Assembly (NCBI GenBank): GCA_003952965.2
Contig: CM025856.1
Span: 2,311,127-2,375,126 of the forward strand
DNA: 64,000 nt
From: Morella rubra
Taxonomy: Eukaryota; Streptophyta; Magnoliopsida; Fagales; Myricaceae
Direction: 5' to 3'
Below, in pieces: positions 1 to 11,356 of this stretch. The notes under the pieces were generated by a model, which saw only the letters and a program-made list of their open reading frames with translations, was not told where the DNA came from and ran no database searches. How positions within the stretch are numbered: the stretch's first letter is position 1; every line of letters begins with the position of its first letter. Position numbers and translations under genes: made by a program.

Positions 1-166
1 CTTTTTGTACAAATAAGATTGTGTCACCTTGTAGCTCTAGGTGTAAACCCCTATTAAAATGGTATGGTGGTGTTGTAGCTATGTTGCCTAGGTTACATGC
101 TACATAATTCCTAAGCCTTTTCAATAGCCAGATAGTAGCTTACTTGTTCTTCATGTATCAAATCAG

Positions 167-1466
167 ACGGAATCTCACAGCAAATGGGCCAAGACCTAAT
201 CCCCAAGGCTCTTACCATTACGGAATGATCAACACGACTCAGACAATCAGACTTGCAAACTCTGCTCCAATTATCAATGGCAAGCAGAGATATGCTGTCA
301 ATAGTGTGTCCTTCATCCCAGCTGATACGCCACTTAAGCTAGCTGACTACTTTAAAATCTCAGGGGTATTTTCCCTTGGAAGCATCCCTGACAATCCAAC
401 TGGTAGTGGTGCTTACCTCCAGACTTCCGTCATGGCTGCTGATTTCAGAGGCTATACTGAGATTGTATTTGAAAATGCTGAAGATACTGTGCAGGCATGG
501 CACATAGATGGCCATAGCTTCTTTGTCGTGGGGTAAGTTTATCTGGCCCCGTACTTGCAGAGTAACCAAATTCCCTCAGAGCTCATTTTGCCTCATCTGT
601 TGAAGGCTTAAATTCCTTATTGTAATTTTCTGTAATGTTGAAAGTTCTAGCATAAATTGCAAAACTTTTATTCTTTTATTATTTAGCTCTGAACGTTATG
701 ATTATTTTGGGGTGTGCAGGATGGATGGAGGTCAGTGGTCACCTGCAAGCCGATTAAGTTACAATTTAAGAGACACAATTTCTCGTTGCACTGTTCAGGT
801 AGAGACTCAAATCTGTTTCGAGCATACATAAGTTTATGAGCAGCAATATATTGGGTTTTTTTTTTTTCCTGTTTTTTGCCCACTGGACTGAATGCAGATA
901 CTATGTGATGACAGTAGAACATTCTTCAAAGCTTTGGATTGTGTCTTCCTGCTAGGGGGCCATTGCAGACTACGAACTTCATTTAGTTTTTACTTCCTCC
1001 AACCTGCACATGAACTTTATATTTCTATCCCTATTTTCCATTTGAATTCTGTACGTACAGACAACCTAAACGATGCCCTTGCATTTTAGTGATTCCTTAG
1101 CTCTTCTGGTATCTACCCCATCACATACTCACTTCAAGTGATAGACATGCTTCTTGCTTCCAATTGGCTCTTCTATATATATAGATTCTCACTGTCATGT
1201 TAAAAAAATAAATAAGTACACTGATGGATCTGTTTACCGTGTTCTTGTTTTAGGTGTATCCGATGTCATGGACTGCAGTTTACATGCCTTTGGACAATGT
1301 GGGAATATGGAATGTGAGGTCTGAGAATTGGGCTCGCCAATATTTGGGACAGCAATTCTATCTCCGTGTCTATTCTCCTGCAAATTCTTGGAGAGACGAA
1401 TATCCAATCCCAAGCAATGCTCTTCTCTGTGGACGGGCAGTAGGCCACCGCACTCGTCCTCTGTAG
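167..1466 (+). CDS. SKS: SKU5-similar (multicopper oxidase-like) protein, C-terminal exons, partial
   Basis: Three exons are visible: 167-532, 720-798 and 1254-1466 (stop TAG at 1464-1466), all with GT-AG borders and continuous phase. The 5' part lies upstream of the window. The protein contains NLTANGPRPNPQGSYHYG, VNSVSFIPADTPLKLADYF, WHIDGHSFFVVG, then MDGGQWSPASRLSYNLRDT, and ends in NALLCGRAVGHRTRPL, all typical of the SKU5/SKS family of plant cupredoxin-domain proteins related to ascorbate oxidase and pollen protein NTP303. The family is secreted to the cell wall or plasma-membrane surface and acts in directional cell expansion. Most members lack the full set of copper ligands: here the 'HCH' triad of true oxidases is not present in the third cupredoxin domain, where NLRDTISRC lies instead. 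The first visible exon start is set by an AG at 165-166. I am confident of the family but not of the individual member. Confidence 0.93.
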
Positions 1467-2480
1467 ATCAGCATAAGTGGGTATTTTTAGAAACTGTCAC
1501 GAGAGGGTGCCAGTGTCTTGGATGTGAACTAGGAGTAGTGTCTCGGCAGAATGCAGTTGGGGGGGCTCGACTCGAGAGCCCTTCTACACCCTTTGTCTTT
1601 CGTTTGCACGAGTTTTAAACAGTTAATTTGATCACTCCCATCGCAGGAATTGTTTCTTTCATTCGTTTCTAAACCGAAGTCATTAGAGCTACTTAACTTA
1701 CGATAGAACTTGTATTTTTTTTCCCCCTCAATCAAATCCCTTCCTGTAGCAAAATTATTCTTTCTTTTTTTTTTTTTAAATGCTCGCGTTTCAGCGATCT
1801 GGATAAGGTTTTGCGGTGATTATTTTCAATCTAACTGGAATTTCCCTTTCTGCAATTATCAAACCTGGCTGTGTTGTGGCGTGGCCCATTATCGTTGATT
1901 ATGGTTATGAGTTGCCAGACTCTGCTGTCTCAGCTCCGGCAACTGACGCCACAGCCATGTATAGGTTGTGTTCTGTTGGTACCTTTGGGCGCAGGTTGAG
2001 TCTCCAGATCCCCTAAGATCAGGGATGTCTTTGAGTTTGCCAAATCCCTTGATCCGGATTCAGGTTTTGGGTCCGTGCACCCAATTTGGATGTATGGGCC
2101 ATGAGCCCGCTTTGCTCCCTGTAATCGGTCTTGAGCCCTTTTAGTCCGGTAACTGATCCTATAGGCCTTCCTTTTTGTATCACGCCGGTGCATAATTCCC
2201 CCATATGCATAACTGCTTGATGCTTAAAAAACAGAAATAAAATGCTGCAAAAAAATAAAAAAACAGAGATCCGTGGTGATAAGCTTATCAAAAAGCTAGA
2301 TGGGGCACATATATGCGTATGGTATCCATATATGTATCACGTCAAAAATCTCTACATATCGAGTTTCCATCGTTGACAAGACACGTATATGCGTGTATCC
2401 ATGATTCCATGGATGTATGGATAACATCAACAATCTCTACATCGAGTTTCCATCGTTGACAAGCCGTTGGTGTATTAAGT
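1467..2480. other. 3' flank of SKS gene and intergenic DNA
   Basis: No supported gene. The 3' untranslated region of the SKS gene probably occupies the first few hundred bases. Short open frames around 1816-2291 on both strands have no recognisable protein character. A short sequence reading tctctacatcgagtttccatc-like words recurs near 2350 and 2430 (an imperfect direct repeat of about 60 bp with 'catcgttgacaag'). Confidence 0.5.
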
Positions 2481-2650
2481 TACCGTTTGTTTCTCCAATA
2501 TTTTGGGGTATGAAAATTTTCAACAAAACAAACACATTCCAAAATTTTTAACTTTTACACATACATACTTCATCTTTCACAAATTCCAATAAATCTCAAT
2601 AAAGTAAAGATTCTCAAAATTTCGAGAATATTAGCAAACAAACACCCCCT
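2481..2650. mobile_element. AT-rich MITE-like element, family copy A
   Basis: About 170 bp bounded by 'cgtttgttt' on the left and 'aaacaaacaccccct' on the right, with an AT-rich centre containing 'cacaaattccaataaatctcaataaa'-type words. The same architecture and shared internal words are present at 3408-3603, 49441-49615 and 53426-53617, in both orientations. Terminal consensus is roughly GGGGGYGTTTGTTT / AAACAAACRCCCCC. No coding capacity. The left end of this copy is worn. Confidence 0.65.
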
Positions 2651-3407
2651 AAAGAGACTGAATGATATTTGGAGTGTGGTAGAGTTGACCGAACCAGCCT
2701 ATACATTAAAAGCGGCGGGTACTCTACGTAGAGATAGTGAACAATACTTATTGCATATGGTCCCAGCAGGGTCCCAGCGCTTGCCCAACTGGTCTAAACT
2801 GATGTTTTGATAACATGCATGTTTCTCGTCGTCAAAGAGGGCGCGCCGGTCTCAAACAGATGAACAAGTGCCACGTAATGGATCAATGCAATCAAAATTC
2901 TCATTTATGCAATAAGTTCAGCATTTATTTTGGTCTTCACTACATGTCGGAGTTGGAATTCAAAGGCGGGCCAGGAGGACCCTAAAAAAATCTCTCTCCA
3001 ACGACCTGATTGACCACCTCTAGATTGAAATCCTACCCTCATTCCTTCCCGGCCATCTCCCTGGTAGAAAGGGAAAATATATGAAATTTCACTGATTTGT
3101 TACGTGGTTAATCTTTTCACTTCCCTTAGAGAATGCGTGTATGGCGGAAGAAATTGAAGGAACTCTGAGGACACATGAAAGAAAACCGGCGACGAATATG
3201 TCAATGGAACTGTTTGCATATCGACAATGGGGTTTGCACGGGTTACCGTACGTACTTAATCCCTTTTACAACTTGAAGTGTTGAAGACATAATCGATGGT
3301 GATTGCTGATTGGGACGTTCGGCGCTTAGCGCTAGCTATGAAACTAGCTTGTACAGGGTGAATATAGCTTGCTCGATTTGTACTCTATTATCCAATTTTG
3401 TATATTT
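2651..3407. other. intergenic DNA
   Basis: No gene or repeat that I can support. It is moderately AT-rich with a single AscI-like 'ggcgcgcc' word near 2842 and no coherent open frame. Confidence 0.5.
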
Positions 3408-3603
3408 AGGGGAGTTTGTTTATCAAAATTTTAAAAAATATTTTTAAAATTTTAGAAATCTTTTCAATGTTAAAATTTATTGAGGTTTATGAAAAATTGT
3501 GAAGTGTATGAGTAAAAGTGTGAAGTTTATTGAGGTTTGTGAAATGTGTTTAGTGTGGTAGAAATTTTAAACCTCAAAAATATTAGAGAAACAAACGCCC
3601 CCT
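3408..3603. mobile_element. AT-rich MITE-like element, family copy B
   Basis: About 196 bp starting 'aggggagtttgttt' and ending 'aaacaaacgcccccttag'. The internal words 'attgaggttt', 'gtgaagt' and 'gtgaaatgtgttt' are shared with copy C at 49441-49615 in the same orientation. Non-coding, with inverted termini. Confidence 0.7.
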
Positions 3604-4292
3604 TAGTTAAAAACTTGAACAAATCTTTTTCTTTCCAAAGCAACATTTATTCAACTGAAAAAACTTTTTTTTTTAACCATTTGAGACGAGCTTTAAGAAT
3701 TATTTGCAACAAATGAAGGTTGAAAAAGGACCGGTTCTCCTTTACGAAAATCGAACTCTAAGATCACTGATCACGATTTTCACCTTAATTTTTTAACGCG
3801 TTTGGTTTTAAAATTTTAATATTTGTGTTAAAAAAAAGATAATATTAAAATTAGTGAATGTGTGATAAAAATAAAAATAAAATTTTAAAATTTATTTGAT
3901 AAAAGTAATTAATAAAATTTTAACTAAAATTTTGAAAACAAACTATTTCTCTTTGTAGGCCTTTTCCTCGATTCGAATAACCTTTTTCCTTCGGTACTTC
4001 GTGGCTCGTGCTCTTTCTTCCTCAGGCTAAGGAGATGATGAAAAAAGAATGGAGAGAAGGATCGATGGTGACTTTTTTTTTTCTTTTGGTAAATATAAGA
4101 ATTGTACTTTGGACAAGTCGTACTTAAAAAAAAAAGTCGTACGTGCAAATAGCTGGGTCTTCTTTGACTTCCATTTTGACAATTAATGTTCCCGCCAATC
4201 CCCCAACTGCCCCACGCGTCACATAACCATGTTGCACCCATTAATGACAAATTAGTTAGGCTAGCTGCGAGCACTGGCTAGTGGGTGAAGCC

Positions 4293-4300
4293 TATATAAG
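4293..4300 (+). promoter_or_regulatory. TATA box of the glycine-rich protein gene
   Basis: TATATAAG lies 54 bp upstream of the ATG at 4354, which leaves room for a short leader with a start site near 4325. The start codon context 'agccATGGg' is close to the plant optimum. Confidence 0.75.
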
Positions 4301-4353
4301 GAGAGCACTCACAGAGAAGGATAGCAAACCAAGTGAGTCGTATCAAAGAAGCC

Positions 4354-5298
4354 ATGGGTGTCTCTTCGAAATGGCTCTCTTTGAGTCTTATTGTCCTATG
4401 CATTGTCCTCCACATGAGCGCAATCACTCTTAGTGATGACAAGGTCGACAAAACTAGATATGACGATGATGATTGCCGATTTGGGGGCCGACGAAGATGT
4501 GGTGGCAGGTGGGGTGGTCGTGGAGGTGGACTTGGAGGTGGTGGTGGTTTAGGTGGGGGTAGAGGTGGCGGCATCGGTGGAGGTGCAGGAGGAGGAGGAG
4601 GTCTTGGTGGAGGAGGAGGTGGAGGTGTCGGAGGTGGTGCAGGTCATGGCGGGGGTTTTGGAGCCGGGGGAGGTGTAGGTGGTGGAGCTGGAGGAGGAGT
4701 AGGTGGTGGCGGCGGCTTCGGTGGAGGAGGTGGAGGTGGTGTTGGAGGTGGGTCAGGTCATGGAGGAGGCTTTGGAGCTGGGGGAGGCGTAGGTGGTGGA
4801 GCTGGAGGCGGCATTGGTGCTGGTGGTGGTGGAGGCGGCGGAAGCGGAGGAGGTGGTGGAGTAGGTGGAGGTTCAGGTCAGGGTGGGGGCTTTGGCGCTG
4901 GAGGTGGTGTTGGTGGTGGCATTGGTGGGGGTGCAGGAGGAGGAGGTGGTGGAGGAGGAGGAGGTGGTGGCGGTTTAGGTGGAGGATCCGGCCATGGAGG
5001 TGGGTTTGGTGCAGGTGGTGGTGTTGGAGGTGGAGGTGGAGTTGGTGGAGGTCTTGGAGGAGGTGGAGGAGCAGGAGGAGGAGGAGGTGGCGGTGTAGGA
5101 GGAGGATCAGGTCATGGAGGTGGGTTTGGCGCAGGTGGAGGTGTCGGAAGTGGTGCTGGTGGAGGCTTAGGAGGTGGCGGTGGAGGCGGCCATGGTGGAG
5201 GATTTGGAATTGGAATAGGCGTCGGTATTGGAGTTGGTGCTGGTGCAGGCCAAGGAACTGGTAGTGGATCAGGCAGTGGTGGTGGTGGTAGACGTTAA
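4354..5298 (+). CDS. secreted glycine-rich protein (structural cell-wall type)
   Basis: Single exon, 314 aa. I chose the ATG at 4354 because its context is strong and it directly opens a hydrophobic signal peptide (about residues 1-28, WLSLSLIVLCIVLHMSAITL). A short acidic/basic linker follows (DDKVDKTRYDDDDC, then FGGRRRCGGR), and the rest is almost pure glycine. Inside the glycine region the phrase GHGGGFGAGGGVG (once GQ) occurs five times at roughly 40-residue spacing, and the tail changes to GIGIGVGIGVGAGAG and ends SGSGGGGRR. This is the layout of class I plant glycine-rich proteins, which are exported and may associate with the wall. A TATA box (4293) and an AATAAA (5540-5545) frame the gene. 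The two cysteines and the Arg cluster before the repeats are the only non-repetitive mature residues. Function beyond structure cannot be inferred. Confidence 0.9.
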   Translation: MGVSSKWLSLSLIVLCIVLHMSAITLSDDKVDKTRYDDDDCRFGGRRRCGGRWGGRGGGLGGGGGLGGGRGGGIGGGAGGGGGLGGGGGGGVGGGAGHGGGFGAGGGVGGGAGGGVGGGGGFGGGGGGGVGGGSGHGGGFGAGGGVGGGAGGGIGAGGGGGGGSGGGGGVGGGSGQGGGFGAGGGVGGGIGGGAGGGGGGGGGGGGGLGGGSGHGGGFGAGGGVGGGGGVGGGLGGGGGAGGGGGGGVGGGSGHGGGFGAGGGVGSGAGGGLGGGGGGGHGGGFGIGIGVGIGVGAGAGQGTGSGSGSGGGGRR

Positions 5299-5539
5299 AA
5301 AGTTTTCTGTGCCTCTTAAAACCAGTCTTTTGCATTGTTGAACGAGTTGTTGGCTTGTTGCTTTGTAGTTCTGTTCTTGCAATATAGTCGTCGTCTTCTT
5401 ACGATCAGTAGCTTAAACTGTGAAAGAGCTTTCCATGGCAAAGCCTATGTGGTTCTCTCTGCAATATTTACTACAGATTGTGGTTCTCTTATGATAAGGT
5501 TTAATTGTTGTACCTGAGTGGTGAAACTATCATTTCTTG

Positions 5540-5545
5540 AATAAA
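5540..5545 (+). terminator. poly(A) signal of glycine-rich protein gene
   Basis: AATAAA about 240 bp after the stop codon, the first canonical signal downstream. Confidence 0.55.
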
Positions 5546-5559
5546 AAACTTCATAATCT

Positions 5560-6737
5560 TACGATCTTCTTATAGAGTTTCCCTTCTATACAGTTTCCAC
5601 TTGGTTTCGTTATTCTATATTTGATTTCAAGTCTTAGCACTTCAACGCACAAGGAAAGCATGCATGCATATATGTGAGCAATATCCGTGGGACTGGGGTG
5701 GCCATGTGTTGAAACGTCTCTTTTCCCTCGATTTCTTTTGCTGCTGTTTCCTGATACTGAAAACCCGAGGCTGTAACGTGGCATTGGAGTACAGCAAAAG
5801 AGATCAAATCCAAGACTTTCTGCGCGCTTTCACTGCTCTCATTCATATCTGTGGCCAGATACTGATAGGATCGAGTCAACAGCTCAATTATCTAATAGGC
5901 CCGTCAGTTGATATGATCGTCTTGATATCAAGCTGGGTGGCCCATGACAGTGATCACCACCATTTTTGAGTGTTCTCACATCTCAATGGATCTTTTTATT
6001 AATTTATAGTTGCCAATTATTAGGAAATTACATATTTCAGAGAGGGAATTGAATGCTTCATCTACCCATGGACCAGGCCGTCCCTAAGATAAATGATTTT
6101 TTTATAATAAATTATTATATTAAAATATAAAATATCAACAATGAGATTCAAAATTATTATCGATTCTTATTTTTTATTAGACATATTAGATATCTCAAAA
6201 TTATCCTAAATTGAAAATGATAACTACAATCAACATAACACAAAAATTTAAAATAAAACTATACAGTACATAACTTAATCTTAATTTCTCAATTTTTTCT
6301 AGATAAAAAAGTGATAGTTACAATAGATATAAAAATATAAAACTAATTTAAAAGTTGAAAGGTTAGAATAATAGCAACTCTAAGGAAGAAGAGGGCTACA
6401 ACGGCTTTGAGATTTTGAAATTGAATCAACACTTAAAAGTTTACTAGAAAGAAGGAAGGATATGGCTTCGCAATAGAACAATATGGAAAAATGGTGAATA
6501 TAAATAATAAAGTAGGGATAAAGTAAGAAATGGCTAAAAGTTAGAAGTCCGATAGTTTTTTTTAAAATTTTAAAGTTGGAAGTTATCTTTTTTGAAATTT
6601 TGAATTATGTTTTTCTTTGTATTAAATGAGGATTTCAAAAAGTTTAACAGATATTTTGAGACTTATTTTTTCTTTTGTTAAGTTAAAATATTTAAATTAG
6701 AGGGCTATAACCTATTAAATGTTTACCCTTTTTTCTT
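5560..6737. other. intergenic AT-rich DNA
   Basis: No gene supported. Open frames near 5551-5969 overlap on both strands and show no family character. From about 6080 the sequence is very AT-rich. Confidence 0.5.
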
Positions 6738-7036
6738 GAGTTTTAAAAAATTTCAAAACGCTCACTAGGTTTATCATTTTGGTATAAAAACTCACTGAAC
6801 CCAACGCCGTTAGACCGGTTTAACGGAAAATTCATCCCGTCCAATCATACTGTGACACGTGTCCTTAAATAAATTTTAAAATTAAATTTTATTTTAATTT
6901 TAATTTAAAGGACACGTGTCACAGTATGATTGGACGGGATGAATTTTCCGTTAAACCGGTCTAACGGCGTTGGGTTCAGTGAGTTTTTATACCAAAATGA
7001 TAAACCTAGTGAGCGTTTTGAAATTTTTTAAAACTC
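6738..7036. repeat. 299-bp snap-back element: perfect 129-bp inverted repeat
   Basis: Left arm 6738-6866 and right arm 6908-7036 are exact reverse complements by base-by-base reading, separated by a 41-bp AT-only spacer. The inner end of each arm carries GACACGTGTC, a palindromic G-box core, and the arms contain CCGGTTTAACGG and CAACGCCGTTAGACCGG. Degenerate flank sequence continues past the right arm (7037-7092) with words similar to the arm. No coding capacity. This looks like a very young foldback MITE or an inverted duplication of one. Confidence 0.9.
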
Positions 7037-7092
7037 AGTGAGTTTTTTAAAAAGTCGTTAAAACCTAGTGTGGTATTTGTAAATTTTCCTAA

Positions 7093-8034
7093 ATATTAAG
7101 TAAAATAAGAAGTTAGGACCTTCTTATTTTGAAAGCCTTAGGCAACCCCCTAGGCTGCCTATGCTCAGAGACGCCTCTGTCATGCACATGCACAACATCT
7201 CATGTTACATGACTAGGTCTCACAGCTGGCATAATAATTGACATTTAAAAGAGCAATTTCAGAAGGTCGACCCCTATATATTCAATTGCCAGTACCTTTT
7301 TTCACTCGTGTGGTGGCGAAGGCCGCAGTCTTCTCCTCATCCATATCTAGTAGTAGTATAGTTCTTGGACCAGTATCAGGCTCATAACCTGCAGTGAGCT
7401 CTTGGTTAGTCTAATCCAGTTTGGCACAGATCATGAATTCACGTTCTGGAAAAGCTTTGTGTGCTTTTGTAGTCTAGGGGTAGTGAGGGTATGGAGAACA
7501 AATTATCCTTATGTCTCTCGAGAATTTATATAATCGGATAGGTGCCTTATTGATCCATGAAATTGCCAATTATGAATTCGTGATCTTCTCCAACTTTTTG
7601 GTAGCTGTTGGAGATATTTTCGTACCTAATTTAACTCAATGAGACAATGAATGGACCAGATCCTGCAGGATCGACGATCAACTATCCTCTCATAACTCAT
7701 TTATCTCTCAAGTGTCCCATCTAGCTAGGCTTGTATTTTAAAACAAGAAGTAGTAAATTTTCATTTTATTGTGTTTGACATTAAAAAAATGCATGCTTAT
7801 TGTGGTTGGACTAACTATTAAGAAGTCCTGATATATGAGGTGTGACAAACAAACCATTATTTTGTGAACACCATATTCATAAGCAGCCGATCGATCATAT
7901 GAAATGTAGCTATTCAAATAGTTACATTGCCTAGTTTCAAGTTTAGAAGAAGCTAGAGTATTGGGAAAAGCTACAAACATCGTCCATCTTGAATGATGAA
8001 AAATACTAACATACTTTTTAGGATCAAGCAACTT
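7093..8034. other. intergenic DNA
   Basis: No supported gene. A minus-strand open frame at 7738-8031 has no recognisable character. Confidence 0.5.
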
Positions 8035-8840
8035 TTTAATCCTTAATTTTTTTCATATTTTTAAAAATGATAAATACACTTTGCATCCTTTAACTGTAGG
8101 GGTGTTGATACTTTATATCGCAAACTATTATTTTTCGGCTAAATTAATCCGCCAGTCCTTGTGGTTTAATCTTTTTTTCCAAATTTGATCATTTAGTTTT
8201 AATTATACTCCTGAGAGTTTTGGGGTTAATTACTTATCCTAAGAAGATCATTCGGTCCAACACACGGACCACAAACGAGGCACATAGGCATATTCACTAA
8301 CAATAAACGTGTCACAATTAAGCGACATGGACTAAACAAATTCATATATCGATTGATAATTGTCAGTGTTGTGTTTAGCCACATAAGCAAATTTCATCAG
8401 TAGCAATACTAAGATTGAACTAAATGACTTTTTTGGGACAAATAGTTAACCCAAGAGCTTGCAGGAAAGAAATAAAACTGAAGGACTAAATTGAGAAAAA
8501 GTTAAACCACCTTACTACCAATAAGTCTTAGTTTTTATCATATTACACATTCTAACTATTGATTTCAAATAATCTATACCCTCCGTTAAAATATGCCTTT
8601 AATTTTAATAGAAACAAATTTCTTGACTTCTAAAATAACAAATTTTCCCTCACAAAAGCTTTACTACCATTTAAAAAAAAAAAATTGACGGGATATTTTA
8701 ACGAATAGTGTAAAGTGTCTAAATTATTAGTTAATGGGTCTAATATAATAAAAATAATAGTTTGTGATGTAAAATGTTAAAAAACTATAGTTAGAAAGTA
8801 CAAATTGTATTTATTTCTTTTAAAAATAATCCTTTGATTT
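8035..8840. mobile_element. nested inverted-repeat element (non-autonomous DNA transposon remnants)
   Basis: Outer arms of about 130 bp (8035-8180 and 8710-8840) are imperfect reverse complements sharing 'aaaataatagtttg' and 'gtatttat'. Inside lies a second imperfect pair (about 8150-8240 and 8400-8520) sharing 'ggtttaat' / 'gttaaacc' and 'gggttaa' / 'gttaaccc'. This fits one MITE inserted into another. Both are diverged and neither codes for protein. Confidence 0.55.
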
Positions 8841-9300
8841 TTATTTTGATCATAGGCAGTCCTATATTTTACTACAACTATCAAAAGGGTCCCACTGTCA
8901 ACCTTTGTTTAAAAATTTAATGGAATGCCACGCCGCAGCCAGCACAACAACATGCATTTCTTTTGACATGTATTTAATGCCATGTTGTCTAGTTCTACTA
9001 GGTCGGTTTCAAAAATAAAAATAAAAGAATAAATTAAATTAAAGGGATAAATACAAAGTTAGCTAAAATCAAATAAGTCACTTACCTTTAAAATACATTA
9101 AATTAGTTAGCCCCGGAGATTTAAAATTCAACAAGACTTTAATTCCTCCGCGTAGGACTATGCATAAGCGGTAGTGGTGGCAGTTATACCCTCCATCAGC
9201 ACTGCCACCGCTATGAATGGTTGTCCACAGCTAGCACCGTTAGGAGAAGAGACCGACACCTAAGGGTGGCAGTAGCGGTTGCTGCCACCCAGCAAATCAA
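8841..9300. other. intergenic DNA with a GC-rich island
   Basis: Around 9160-9300 a GC-rich patch contains 'ggtggcagt', 'actgccaccgct' and 'gctgccaccc', which are complementary words and so possibly a worn foldback structure. No coding frame. Confidence 0.4.
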
Positions 9301-9770
9301 CAAATTTCAAAAAAAAAAATTCCAAAAATTGCAAGCAAAATAATCAATACCAAATCGCACAAAAATGTCAAGTAAATCACACATATTCAAAAACATTTCA
9401 AATCTCAACCAAATCACAATAAACTAAAAAAAATTTCAAATTTGCAAGCAAAATGATCAATAGCAACTCTCACAAAAATGACAACCAATTCGCACCCAAA
9501 TGGAGACCAAATAGAACAAATTCAAAAACTGTCTGGTTTAAACATTTCCAAATCGCAAGTCGCACAAAAATCACACCCAAATCGCACAATAATCAATAGC
9601 ATGTTGCACAATAATCAAGTTGCACAAAAATCGCAACCGAATCTCACATGAAGAGCAACCAAATTGAACATATTCGAAAAAAAATTTCAAATCGCAATAA
9701 GCTAGAAAAAATTTTCTAAAAATACAACCAAAATAATCACTCAAATCGCAACAAAAAGGGGGGGGAGAGA
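9300..9770. repeat. degenerate A/C-rich repeat tract with 'aaatcgcac' words
   Basis: 'aatcgcac', 'tcgcacaa' or close variants recur more than ten times in about 450 bp at irregular spacing, ending in a short (ga)n run near 9765-9778. It resembles a decayed tandem or subterminal repeat array of a DNA transposon. Confidence 0.5.
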
Positions 9771-10042
9771 GAGAGAGAATTGCAGATCCATGGGAGACTC
9801 GGGGAGCAGCGTGCGGCTGAGAGAGAGAGCAGAGAAAGAATTAAGAAAAGAGAGGGGAGGAAGGGTTAGAGTTAGGATGAATATACGAAACATTGTCGTT
9901 TCTTATAATAAATTTTTAAAAAAAGAACTAAAAAATTTAAAAAGGTGAAGCGATGCAGTTTCACCACCACTAACAATATCCCTGCTAAATGGGGATATTG
10001 CTCACTGGTATCGTGTCACTGGGCGCTGGTGACCGGTACACA

Positions 10043-10060
10043 GTGCCGGTTAACCGGCAC
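10043..10060. repeat. perfect 18-bp palindrome inside a larger hairpin
   Basis: gtgccggttaaccggcac reads the same on both strands. Flanking 'ggtatcg' (about 10006) and 'cgatacc' (about 10066) extend the dyad to a roughly 70-bp interrupted hairpin. Confidence 0.7.
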
Positions 10061-10139
10061 ACTGTCGATACCGATGATTAGGCCTACTTATCTTTTACAT
10101 GCAATGAATTTGATGGATTTTAAAGTTTAGAGACTTATT

Positions 10140-11197
10140 TAATTTTTACAAAAACTACATTTACTAACTTTGTATTTATCCCTAAATTAAATAAAGAACC
10201 TTAAACTTAAAAATCCATTAAACAAAAAAAATTACGTTGGGGAAGAGGGGATCCCCTCCCTTGCCCCTTGGCGAGCCACCTTGGGAATGGGTGAGGCTCC
10301 CCTGCTAGGTTGCTCTGAGGGGAGGGGTTCAGCCCCCACAACCAACCTCATGATGGAGGCTGACCAAGTGGGGTGGAAGCGCCCCCATGGCGTCTCTCAC
10401 CAGGGATGGCCTAACATCCTCTTCACGTGACACGAGGTGCCTTGTGTCTACCCCTTTTTTTAATTTTTTATTACTTTCATTTTAAATTTAAATTTTAACA
10501 TTTCTTATTACCTTTTTAATTTTTAATTTTTTTTTTTAGATATGGATAGAGCTAGACTACGTAGAATTATATGTTTGATGTATATGAAAATTTTTTACAA
10601 ATTTTGACAATCACTTTTTCTCAAACTCCTAACAACTTTTTACAAATTTTAATAACTTTTTCTCAAATTCCAATAGAATCTACGCTACATTCCATAAAAA
10701 ATTCTACTTTTGTTGCTCATCCAAACATGGGCTTAACTGTGTCAAAAGAGACACATGTCATGTTATTATTGGATGTGACCTAACATTCCATTTAGTTTTT
10801 GAAAGAAAGTTAATGGTAAATGGATCTTTTTGATATTGATCAAAATGAGAAAGGACCGTGTTTAAAAGGAGGTCAAAATATAAGGGTTAAAAAAAATTAT
10901 TTCATCTTAAATTTTATACATTATTTTTTTAAATAAAAAAAGTTCTTTTATTTTAGAAAAAAATTCGTTTATTTTATTTTAATAATTCCTTTAATCAATT
11001 CAAAACTCTATTGGTTAATGATTATGAATACACGAACTAAATTAAATAACTCTTATTTTCTGGGTTTAAGTTATAGACTATGTCTATCCTTTATGAATCA
11101 TATCAAAATAATATATTCTTTTTGGTGCAATTATTTTTTTTTACTTTCTTTAGAGATTAAAAAAATGTATTATGTAAATTTTAATAAGTAATAATAA
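10140..11197. other. intergenic DNA, AT-rich with one GC-rich block
   Basis: 10240-10420 is a GC-rich block (GGGGATCCCCTCCC, GGGAGGGGTTCAGCCCCC-like) of the kind left by transposons in tree genomes. The rest is AT-rich. I see no gene. Confidence 0.45.
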
Positions 11198-11356
11198 TTG
11201 AACTATTTATTTTGTATGCAATTATAAATACAATTGACATTTTATGGCTTTATCATATATTATAAGGTATTAAGAATTGAAATATTTATTTTTTTGTGCA
11301 ATTATAAATACAATTCAAATTTTATGGCTTTATCATATATTATAAGATATTAAGAA
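11198..11356. repeat. 79-bp tandem duplication
   Basis: Two adjacent units, 11198-11276 and 11277-11356, share 'gcaattataaatacaatt' and 'ttttatggctttatcatata' with a few substitutions. Confidence 0.8.

Noticed and set aside
1..16. Match between 'aaatcagacgg' near 160 and the repeat at the window end
   Set aside because: The shared word is about 11 bp and lies at a coding-exon acceptor at one end, so it is chance.
4454..5335. 293-aa minus-strand open frame rich in His and Leu
   Set aside because: It is the antisense of the glycine-rich repeats; GGN codon runs leave the opposite strand free of stops. No start context or family.
9300..9770. CRISPR-like repeats
   Set aside because: Spacing is irregular, words are degenerate and the genome is eukaryotic.
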